DNA from: Otis tarda
Taxonomy: Eukaryota; Chordata; Aves; Otidiformes; Otididae
Assembly: GCA_026413225.1 (NCBI GenBank)
Contig: CM048555.1
Location: 79,987,785 to 80,051,784, forward strand
DNA: 64,000 nucleotides
Direction of reading: 5' to 3'
Below are positions 10,521-21,100 of this stretch, piece by piece (the stretch's first letter is position 1; every line of letters starts with the position of its first letter). The notes beneath the pieces were generated by a model that saw only the letters and a list, made by a program, of their open reading frames with translations, had not been told where the DNA came from and did not search any database. The translations under genes and the position numbers were made by a program.

Positions 10521-13500
10521 TCAGGAGATGGTAGAGATGGCAGGATGCGGGTGGAGATGAAGAACAGGGCAGCTTTGCTGAGCTGTCCGTGAAAATCCCC
10601 AGCGCTCATCTCTCTCTCAGCCAAACCCATCCACAAAGTGCTGACTTCAGAGAACAGGGAGATTTCACGCTCTTTGGGAAAAGACACAGGGGATTTTACT
10701 GCCGTGGGCTTTCTGTTACATCTCTAGCAGATCTCTCCTGGCTTTGCTCAACGTCATTATCAAAAACTTCCAAACTCCAGCTGGGGCGGCCGTAGCGGTT
10801 TGTCAAAACTGTCTTTTCTCTCCAGATCGCCCCTGCCTGTGTTTCTGCATGTTTTTCCCCTGCATGCAGAGTGGAATAAAAAGCTGACTTGAGACCTCCT
10901 TGTTTTATGCCTAAATAACTTTGATTTTTCTCTGCCCGAGGCTCCTCATTCTTTTCCACTGCGTTGCTGCTAGTCTACTGAGACTCTCGTTGCCCGCCAA
11001 AGTTTCCCTTGTCCTAAATTGATACTTTGCTCCATGAGCTCAGATTTTTGCTTAAACATGGCCTCTTATAACACTAATTCCTCTTAAATATCACGTAGTT
11101 TGATTAGGCATATACTTGCCCACTAAAATCCATTTCAAAATGGCTCAGATTTATTTATTTTAAGCCTTTTTTTTTTTTTTTTGGCAGATGCCAAATGCAT
11201 TGATTCCTGTCTAATTTAAAAAAAAAACAAAAACCAAACAAAACAACAACAACAAAAAAGAAACAAACACAAAAACCAAACCAAACCAAACCAAAAAAAC
11301 TCCACGGAGTGTTTTCAGCATGATTTAGCGGCTCATCTACAAGGATCTTGTCTGGCTTAACTAAATGGTTGGTGCTCTCTCATGTGTGGAAATGGCCTCG
11401 ATGTCTTTGGAAGCACATTATTTTCTTTAGCCTAAACACAATTTAATCTTGGAAAGTTAAAAAGCAAGAGTTTAAGCTGATGTCTCACAGCTTGAGACAG
11501 CTTGCATGATTTTTCTAGTAGTTACGATCTCATTTTTAGCAAATTGTTTTGTTTCAGTGAAGCTATTACGTTTATATGTTTTAGGATGTAAATTTTTGGA
11601 ATTGTTTCTGGGAACAAAGCTTTTCTTTTAACACAACTACAGCTTAAAATAAAAATACAAGGTGTTGGGGGGAAGATGATCAGATAAGACTTGAGTGTAA
11701 CAAACCAGTAAATTCCAAGTCAAAGAAAACATTGCTTTTTTCAGAAAAACAAACAATTTTGCTTGATTCCTTACTTAGAAGAAGTTTAGATTTTGGATCA
11801 TGCACAATCATATTTTTTCCCCTACTCTTTTTCTTCTGGAAGAACCATCAAACTAGAAGAAAAAGCAGTATTTATATGACTTAGTTCAGAAAGCTCAAAC
11901 ACTGTTTCATAGCTCTTCTACAGAAAACCTTTAAGCAGTGCTAGAAATACCCTCAGAAGAAGGATGTTAAGTGGAATTAAACAAGATTATGAATTTTGAA
12001 GGCAGTTTAAGAATCCGTAATACAGAAAATAAGCAAAACTTTGCCACTATGACCTTAGGCGTATAAATACACTGCAGCAGAACAAACCAGGCTCTTTTGT
12101 TCTGTGCTGAACATGAAACAGGCTTTCGCATCCTGACGAGGCTGTCGGAATTAGCAGCTGGTTAGTTTTAATCCAGACAGCTCTGTCAAAAGGGCACTGT
12201 TAGCTCCATGGCAGGGAAGGAGCTGGAGGAGCCCAGGGAGGAAATTGGACCCTGCAGCAAATTCACGTCCCCGTGGCAGGCCAGAGCTCGCGACCAGCTA
12301 CTGCTAAAACGTTGTGACAGAGGAGATGATGGCCCGAAGTGTTTCTGGGAGGAAAGGGGTTGTTTTTGATCAGAAGGTCCTGAGATGGGCAGTCAGACCG
12401 TGTCCTAGAGATGTGGTGTGTGGGGACTTATTGTGTTGGCTTCAAAGCTGAAGCATCATGAGAAGTTGCAACCAAGCTGGGGAAGGGTGGTGAGTAGTGT
12501 GTGCCAAGGTGAACACACACCGTCAAGGGAAGGTAGAGAGGTTGTGGTAATGTAGATAGCTAGAAAGCTGTTAACCGTCTTGGAATCACTTGCTACTCTC
12601 CAAAGAGCTCCTGGGTGGGATAGCAGGTGAAGCAGAGCTCCAGCTGAACCTTTGGGAGCTCTCCTGACTAGATCCTCCTCCAAACTTCTTTACCTGATCT
12701 TTAAGCGTTTCCCACTGGAGACCCATACAACAGCTCCCCTGCTCCTGTATGCAATTCTGGCTCCAGCTGTGAGGACATGAGCATCTGGACACGTTGCTGT
12801 TCCTGTGCCCAACCTCTCAGACCCTTGGGACATTCCCAGTGGGCTTGAGCCAGTTTCTCTGCTATACGTCACCAGTCTAAACAGTCGCCCTGTTGGGCAT
12901 CTATAAAAAAAGTACATATAAAAAGAAATAGGAGACAAATATCTATTAAAAAGAGAGGAAGTGAGAGCACGAAATAATTTACAGGAGAAATCTTGATTAC
13001 TATGCCAAACCACACCAGCAGTCAGCCAAGACATCCAACAACCAACTCACGGAGTCATCATACTGCACAATGTTCCAAGAGATGGGACTACCACCACTCA
13101 TACACTCTTGCCTGAGACAGAAGAAAATCTGTAGTGGAGGGAGGGCTGGAAACCTCTTTTCTGAGCCTCTGAACAGTCTGGCTTTGACAAGAGAACCCAG
13201 ATAAGAGATGCTCAAACAACAGCCCCCCTGGAGGAGACATCATCTACAAACAGGCAAGGGTTTGTGGGGCCACAAAGCAAGGTTGATGCCGCAAGGTTGG
13301 TTAAATGCAAAGACGACCTCAAGAAGACGAGTCCCACCACCTCATAAAAGTAAAGAGACACTTTTTAAAGTCAATGTGACCAAAGAACCTACACCAAAAT
13401 AAGGAAATCAGACTTTTTTTTTTTTATAAAAAAAAAGATACATCGTTTAGTGTAATTTTTCAAGCCTGCTGGACATCATACTGAAGCACTGTAAAGCTGT

Positions 13501-13961
13501 CAGAGATATTACATACTTTTTTTTTTTTCTTTTGTCAACCAAAGCGTGCTTTTATGGAGTCAATTAGCCACAAATTATGAACACACATCACTTGCCTGAG
13601 AATGAATTACAGTACAACCCAATAAACACAACTGTCTTTTGCTCACTGGTCATTGCCCTGATGAGGAGACCGTTGGACTTTCCTATCCAACCATGAAGGA
13701 AACTTCATGTTCATTTGTGTCTCACTCTGTGAGCGTGTCTCTTTCAAGTGCTGCAGTGCTACGGTGTGCGGGGAAATGGGGGTCATTGGTATAACTGCTC
13801 TGACGTGCAAACCTGGACATGAGCTCAGTGTGTAAAATGCAATTACATCGGTGGCAAGAGTTTGTATAAGCTGGGGCGGCATGAGTGCTTGGATCTGCAA
13901 TGGAGCCTATAGCTGCTGTCATATTTGATAGAGAAGTGCAGCCAGCATCATCTTTACATCG
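10521..13961. other. Noncoding region downstream of the receptor gene
   Basis: No exon could be supported here. It holds a T run at 11167-11182, an A-rich CAAA-type low-complexity tract at 11218-11301, and A/T-rich patches near 13414-13438 and 13518-13530. An alternative 3'-terminal coding exon of the HTR7-type gene, as some mammals have, could lie here but none is recognisable. Confidence 0.45.
11218..11301. repeat. A-rich CAAA/CCAAA low-complexity tract
   Basis: About 84 bp made almost only of A and C on the + strand, with units such as CAAAA, ACAAC and CCAAACCAAA. It is preceded by a run of T at 11167-11182. No attached retroposon body was recognised. Confidence 0.85.
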
Positions 13962-13967
13962 TTTATT
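13962..13967 (-). terminator. Candidate poly(A) signal of the HTR7-like gene
   Basis: The + strand TTTATT is AATAAA on the coding strand, 446 bp past the receptor stop codon. It is the first canonical hexamer met when reading downstream from the stop. If used, it gives a 3' UTR of roughly 0.45 kb that contains the MIR at 14.1 kb. Transcript evidence is absent, so this is only a candidate. Confidence 0.35.
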
Positions 13968-14098
13968 GTGTGCCTTCCACAGACCTTAGAGCCCTTTTCG
14001 AAGGTGGAGAGCCACAGTCTTACCAAGTTTGAATGGTTTGGGTTGTTTTGTTTTGTTTTGGTTGGTTGGGAGGGTTGCTTTTCCTTTCTTTTTTTTTT

Positions 14099-14188
14099 TA
14101 ACAGATGGGAAAACTGAGGCACAGAAAGGTGATGTGACTTGCCCACAGTCGGTGGTAGACCTTGAATCCCCAGTCTTGCTCACGGCTT
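14099..14188 (-). repeat. MIR (CORE-type SINE) fossil in the probable HTR7-like 3' UTR
   Basis: The + strand ACAGATGGGAAAACTGAGGC, then ACAGAAAGGTGATGTGACTT, GCCCACAGTCGGTGG and CCTTGAATCCCCAGTCTTGC closely follows the reverse complement of MIR. This is the best-preserved MIR in the window. It begins about 225 bp past the receptor stop codon, so it is probably part of the mature 3' UTR. Confidence 0.82.
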
Positions 14189-14412
14189 CTCAGTCCCCAC
14201 CTGGGACATGGTGAGAAGGAAGGGCTGCCCACTGTTCCCGCTGAGGGTGAGGAGAACCAGAGCTCCTCCCGGGGTGAGGGGATGGGGTGTCACTCTCAGT
14301 GGTGATGGCACACATGGTTTCTGCCAGCCCCGAGAGGCGAGAGAAGCAAGGAACCTGAAATGAAGAGGCAGGAGTTTGTTGTTGGTCAGGCACTGAGTGA
14401 GAGGACACGGCT

Positions 14413-15184
14413 CTACAGGATGCATTCGTGCCTCTCTGTGGCTTTCAGAGCCTCGTGCATGCTGGCAGCAGAGAGCCTCCTGTTGATGTTCCTGTACCTG
14501 CACCTCAGGAGGTTCCAGAAAGTAGTCCTCAAGTCTCGGTTAAAGAAAGCATAAATCAAGGGGTTGATGAGGGAGTTGGTGTATCCCAACCAGAGTAGAG
14601 TCCTCTCCAACCGCAGGGGCATGCAGCTGCAGCGGATGCCGCAGATGAAAGGCCGAGCTGTTGACATCAGGAAGAACGGAAGCCAGCAAAATGTGAACGC
14701 CCCCACAATAATGCCGAGGGTCCTGGCTGCTTTCTGCTCCCGTTTGAAGATGGAAATATTCTTTCGGTCTTGCCGGAGCAGTTTGGAGAGCGTGGCGCAT
14801 TCCTCCACCGCTTTGGTACGCTTAGAGCTGTGGTGGCTCCGGCTGGAGGCCTCCAGGCAGTAGACGCCCTCCTCTTCGTAGTGCTTGGGGAAGTTCATGA
14901 AGCGGTGCTTCTCGGCGCTGACCTTGGCGGCTTTGTAGATCCGACTGTACATGACGAGCATGACCGCCATGGGGATGTAGAAGGCAACCCCCGTGGAGTA
15001 GACAGTGTACCCAAAGTCCTGGCTGATGAGACAGACTCTTTCCACAGTGACGTTCTTGGCCCAGCCAAAAAGAGGCGGAAGAGTGATGGAGGCAGACAGG
15101 AGCCAAACAATGAAGACCATCTTGGCCATCAGCTTCCCGTTTTGTCTCACAGGGTACGTCAGGGGCCGAGTGATCCCCAGATAC
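14413..15184 (-). CDS. HTR7: HTR7-like coding exon 2 (TM4 to C-terminus, stop)
   Basis: The exon starts after a pyrimidine-rich CTTTTCCAG acceptor and its first base completes the Arg of DRY, then [16 protein letters not shown]. It carries TM4 (about 192-212), ECL2 with sequon N214 and C221, TM5 (232-254), a long third loop (255-320) rich in Glu, Ser, His and Arg, TM6 (322-344), TM7 (365-385), helix 8 and a short tail ending ERHECIL. The stop TAG is at 14413-14415. The last codons contain a GTAGAG string that could act as a splice donor at 14416, at about the point where human HTR7 C-terminal isoforms diverge. As read here, the protein resembles the short isoform class. Confidence 0.95.
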
Positions 15185-18100
15185 CTGGAAAAGAGAAGAG
15201 TTGCAAAGGGTTAGGAGGGCTGAAAGGTGTGAATTCTGTTGGGTGGTTTCAGTGCCTAATCAGCTGCTAATGCTCTGTCACAGGAGAATTTTGGCCCTGG
15301 GTGTGGACAAGAAATTAATTCTCTAAAGGAAAGTGTTCCCAGAGATGTGCAGTTGCAGTGTCTTTGGTGAAACGCATTTCACGCCCCTTCAGCTCTCTTG
15401 CCTAAACACCCCATTTTGACTTTTCCCCACTGCTCTCTTGCAACCACCCCACGCGTGACACGAGGTGTCATTCAACTGCTGAGCGCGGTCCGAGCTCCAC
15501 ATGGTTTCCTGGGGAATAAAAATGCCTAAAGCAGCTCAGTTTTCCAGCACTAGTTTGCACAGCACTAGTTTGCACAAAGAACATGCAACAAATTCCAGCT
15601 GTGGCACGTAACTCACTCCAGACTGTGGCCCTCCTAGGAAAACACCCGGGCGTGGAATGGGTGATCCACATGCACCAGGACTGACTCCAGATGAAAAGAA
15701 TAGAGTGGTACCGGTGTTCAGTGGGAAGTGGGATGGACAACACCCTTCTCCTTTGGCCAGGCAACTTGGGAACTCGGGGAAGAGATAGAACCTGCAGCTG
15801 AGATGCCCCTGAGGCAGCGTGTGAGGAAGGAGCAATCTTGCCGTTGGGAAGACTTAAGGATGCGTCCGGATGGGCACAGAAAGCAAAGCTAGTGATCCGG
15901 TGGTGGACTGCGGTGCAAGACTGACAGCTGTTGACTCAAAACCTCTCTCAGACAATGAACTGTTTGACTGAATCTTGCAGCAGTGGCACCCACGGGAGAC
16001 ACTTCTGTCAGCAGCACACCCCATCACTCCCCTTGCCATCGAGCCTGCAATAGTAGGACAAAGCTACAGGTTCCTGCAGCATCTCTGGGAGATGACCTCT
16101 GGAAACCAAGACAGGAGCGAGACAAACACCTGGAGCAATCTGCTCCGTTGCATGGCCCATAGCTGCTGAAGTGATGGTGTCCAGCCCTTCCTGGAGAGTA
16201 AAATGAGAGGAGCTCCACGTAGGAGACCCCAAAAGCATGTGGTGACCCACAGATTCACAAATCCTGATGCCTGGAGTTAGGAGTTACCTTGGTAGCTTGA
16301 CTGAAAAGAGCTGGAGACTGCATCACCCATCAGCTCCTGGTTAGACCACGGGGTGTAATTCTGAACCATCCCCAGCCTTGACTGAGGGAGTTCATGTGAC
16401 TAGGAAATTGTCTAACCCGTTAGCTGGTAAACTGCACTTGTAAACTAGTAAATCAGTGGGGAGTTGGCCACTGTCAGCCAATGTTCCCACTGAAAAACTT
16501 CCACCTCCTATTCGGTCTCAGTCAGTCCTGCAAAAGCCTCCCGCTGTCGCGTGGATTTATTTTATCTTGCAGCCTGTTGGATTCAAACCTGCCTGCTCTC
16601 GGGATGGTGTAGGCATTTTTAGGCAGGATCACGTCAGCTCTTAATTGTCTTGGATAAACTGTGTCAGTCCAAAGGGGCAGTGAGAACAGCAGCTCTATGG
16701 GTATTTTTTTTTCTGAAAGCTTTTCAAAGGAAGAACGGGCTTTTCTGCCAAAAGGAATATTTCTACTGAGAATTTTACCTCTGTTGTATCATTATTTTTT
16801 TTCCCAACAATCAATCTTGTTGTAGGCGTTAGGAGATTTTTCTTCACTGATTATTTCCCTTTTCCAGATCCCCCCATAAGATTTGAAGATGGAAATAAAA
16901 TTTTCAAAAATCTAATTCCTCCTCTCCTCTTCACTGCTAAATAAATTCAAAGCCCAAAGTATTCTCCCCTGACTCCCTGACAAAATGAATTTGAATTCAT
17001 TCGTGGAGTTATTCTTTTCCTGTTTTCCTCTGCATATTCTTCAGCTGTCCTTGCTCACAAAAACCAAGCAAAATTCTCCACGACCACCTACGCTGCTTCA
17101 ACAGTGGGAGAGGCTGAAGGCCGATATCCGTAGATGCAAAGGCAACGCAACCTCTGGGGATGGGAAAGGGTTTTTAACCCCATCACCCCATGGAGCTCTT
17201 GTCTATGTAAGGAGAAACCCTGATGAGGAGGACAAGAGGCAGGTTTTGGTGCTATTCTTCCAAAACATACCATCTTCTCCTTCCTACCTGGGCTGAGCAC
17301 GATGAGAAGTGATGAGCCTGGCTGGAAGATCAGGATTCGGAGAGATGGGTGGGAGCAGGTTGGAGGGACGCTGCCAAATATCCCTCCTGCTGTAGGAAGG
17401 GGCTATGGAAGGAGAGCAGACTGGGTTGGGAGAAAACCATAACTCTGCTCTTGCATCTCCAAATTCAGCACCCCAAAAAATCTCTCCTCTCTCTATCCAA
17501 GCCAAGAACTTTGCAAACTAAGATAGGCTGTGTTGTGTGATATCCTTTATTATGCTATTACCGCATTTTCTTTAGAAGCCGATCCGCTCAGGATTTGCTG
17601 AAACTTCAAGGAATTTCCACGCTAGCCAAGCAAAACGCACAGTGACAAGATTTTAAAAAGCAGGCAAAGCCGACACATTGCATCTGCGAGTGCCTTGTGC
17701 TCTTGGAGGAAACGGGGCCGTTTTGAGGTCTTTGCTTATAATTCCCATGAGAGCTGGAAGACCTCAAAATAGGCCAGCATTTATAGCAGAGCGGGAGGCA
17801 AGGTTACACAGGCATGCCATGAAATTAAAATCAAATTCTCTTGCTTTGAGTCTTTTTATAGAACACTGTCCCAGGTTGCCCAGAGAGGTGGTGGATGCCC
17901 CATCCCTGGAAACGTTCAAGGCCAGATTGGCCGGGGCTGTGAGCAACCTGATCTGGTTGGAGATGTCCCTGCTCCTTGCAGGGGGGTTGGACTAGATGAC
18001 CTTTGAGGGTCCCTTCCAACCCTAACCATTCTATGATTCTATGATTTTTTACTTTTTAGTATGTGTGTGTGTCTTGTTAATCGAGTTCAGTGGCAAGCAG

Positions 18101-21100
18101 GTAACAAAAGCGAGTTCCTAGAGCAAAGATTTACCAGGACCCCTCCACGCAGACCTGGTTGTGCAGCCACTCGGTCCTTGTGCAATAAACTCCGTCCACG
18201 TCCTCGCTCCCACGGATGCCTGGGCAGCTCGAGCCCTCACCGTGGGGATACGAGACCTGGCCCAGGCTGGGTTCCGCCATCAACCCCATGGATTAGACAA
18301 TTCAGTTCATTTATTCTGTGCTCAATGCTAATCGTTGAATCCTTATGCCAGGCACTAAATAAAGAAAACCAAAACCTCTCCGAGGTGCCCTTATCTCCAT
18401 TCTGCAGCTGGCAAACTGGGAAAGGACAAATCTCCACTCTCACAGGTTGGCTGAGCCTAAATAAGCCCAGAATTAGGGTTTTCCAGACCTCACTCCTTCA
18501 CCACAACCCCATGGCTCCTCTGGGCCAAATTTAAGCTCCGTACCTGGCTTCCAGGCTGACACCGTGCCTGCTCCCTCCTGCTGAAGGAGAGGAAACTTCC
18601 AGGTGTAGGACGCAAAGGGCAGCTGGAGGCTGCAGCTACCTGTGGCTTCACCTGCCCATGTCCCAAGCCAGCGGTGGTGGGAGCATCCCAGGGAACCATC
18701 CCACCTCCCTGGAGATGCAGCGCAGGGACCTGCCTTAATCAAAAACTGAACAGCCAAAAAGGTTTTTTTGGTGTTGTTTCGTTTTTGGTTTGTGGCAATA
18801 AAAATTCTATAACATTGGCAGGCTTTTACAGAAGAAAAATGTAAGAGAAAGATGGATGTTTCTAGCATTTATCTTTTTTGATTTAAAAGAAAATCAATCA
18901 AACCCCCTCCCCCTCAGACAAGATTAGTTCTACCGGCTTCAATCAAGAGGCTTTTAGAAAGCGCTCTGCATTAATAATCAATAATAGCAGCCTACATTTT
19001 AATAGTACTGGTCCTCTTGGGCAAACCAAGCATCTTTCATATCAATCAAAGCTAAGCAAAGTGTAAGGACACTTCAGCTGCCAATAAAAACGCAGCCTCC
19101 TCTTTGGCAGAAACGGGCAGCTGCTAGCAGTGCTGACCAAGCTGGCATTCAGGACAGAACTAGAGAAGGGCTTTATATTTCTGAGAAGCACCAGTGCTGT
19201 TCCTCCTCTTTCTTGCAGGGCAGGAGGAACAACTTGCCATCATGGCTGGTGGAAATTTCAGTTAATGCCTCACTGAGATGACCGACCATTTCATCTCTTT
19301 TGGAGCAGATGTTTCAGGCTCTCTGCAAACTCAGGTATCCCTTTGCTTTAGCTTTGTGGTCAGTTTTGCTTTATATTAGCATAGAAACGGAAAAGTGTTC
19401 TTCTGGAGATGTTTCCATCAGGAGCTGAACCAAAAAATCTTGCCTATCCCAAGGCTGGGGGGAGGTGGTGATCCAGGCATGGTTCTGGATCTGTGGTCTC
19501 CCTCAATCCACCTCCCTCAACTGCCTTGCGGGAGCAGCGAGGACGATGGGCTGACGTGGAGCAGTGATGACATACAGGATGCTCAGGATACTGCCCCAGG
19601 ATAATTCACACAACTCACAGCCCATTCCCGGGGACCCTCAGGTCAGAAAACAGCAGGATGGTGCCCCAGTCACCTTCTCTTCCTTTGTGCATCAGAGGAC
19701 ATCCCAATTATTCCCTTTCTCTCCTGAACTCCTGAAGTCCTGGTATGGACTGAGCCCACCAACCCCCTGCACTCACAGCATGTCCTTCCTCCCACCCAGA
19801 GCCGAGATGGGCACAGCCGGGAGGATTGTCCACCCCTTTCCTCTGCCCTGCCAGTCCTCCTTCCACTCAAATTACAACCTTTGCTTTTTTTTTAATCTCT
19901 TTTCCCAGCTAGAAATGCGTCTTGAACAATTGCCCTCTTCACCATCAGGCAGTTGATGGTGGGGGATGAAGGTTTGGGAGCAAACGGTGATGCCGCAGCC
20001 CAGCTGAGTGCCCAGCACGGCACGGTCCCTGTGCTAACACACCCGAGGCACAAGCCCATGCCAGAAGACTCGGGCTCTGTGGCAGCCTCTTGTATCACAG
20101 GTTTTCCCTCCATCGCCCTGCTGACAGGTCTGAAGCAACCTACTCCCTCCGTCGTTTCCATTGCTGCAGCTCCTCTGTAATGTCCGTAAAGGACGGTGGG
20201 GTTTGCACGGCCAGCACCTGGAGAAGGTGCAGCAAAGATGGAATCATAGAATCACAGAATCATTTATGTTGGAAAAGCCCCTTGAGATCATTGAGTCCAG
20301 CTGTAAACCTAACGCTGCCAAGTCCACCACCAAACCATGTCCCTAGGCACCACGTCTACACATTTTTTAAACCCCTCCAGAGACGGTGACTCCACCACTT
20401 CCCTGGGCAGCCTGTTCCAGTGCCTGATCACTCTTTCAGTGAAGAAATTTTCCTAATATCCAATCTAAACCTCCCCTGGCACAACTTGAGACTGTTTCCT
20501 CTCATCCTATCTCTTGTTACTTGGGAGAAGAGGCCAACCCCCACCTCCCCACACCCTCCTCTCAGGCAGTTGTAGGGATCAGTGAGGTCTCCCCTCAGCC
20601 TCCTCTTCTCCAGACCGAACAACCCCAGTTCCCTGAGCTGCTCCTCACAGACTGGTGCTCCAGACCCCTCACCAGCTTCGTTGTCCTTCTCTGGACACGC
20701 TCCAGCACCTCAACGTCCTTCTTGTGCTGAGGGGCCCAAAACTGAACAAAGTGATCAAGGTGCGGCCTCACACGAGAGCCACGTGAGCTGGAGCACGGGA
20801 CCGTGTCCCTGTGGGGTGGGATGGCTTTCCCTCTTTGCAGCTCATCGCTGGCAGCCTGAGTTTTGCAGCAAGAGCCTGAAGCTGCTCTGTTCCCGGGCTC
20901 CTTGGAGACCCATCGAGTTCATCTGGGTGAGCTGGGCAGAGATGCTCTCCCAGAGAGGTGGGGGGCTGCTGGAGACAGACGAAGTGTGCCCACAAGTGCC
21001 TCCAACATCAGCTGGATCCTCCTTGGCTGTATGACCAGCGGGTGCAACTTGGGGCTTGAGGCTGCTCCCACTTAAGCCAGGGTTTACAGTCATGCAGAGG

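Noticed and set aside
14770-15270. 166-codon + strand open frame
   Set aside because: Antisense shadow of receptor exon 2 and its intron edge.
20582-21034. 150-codon + strand open frame
   Set aside because: Begins inside the minus-strand CR1 and runs into unique DNA; no homology.
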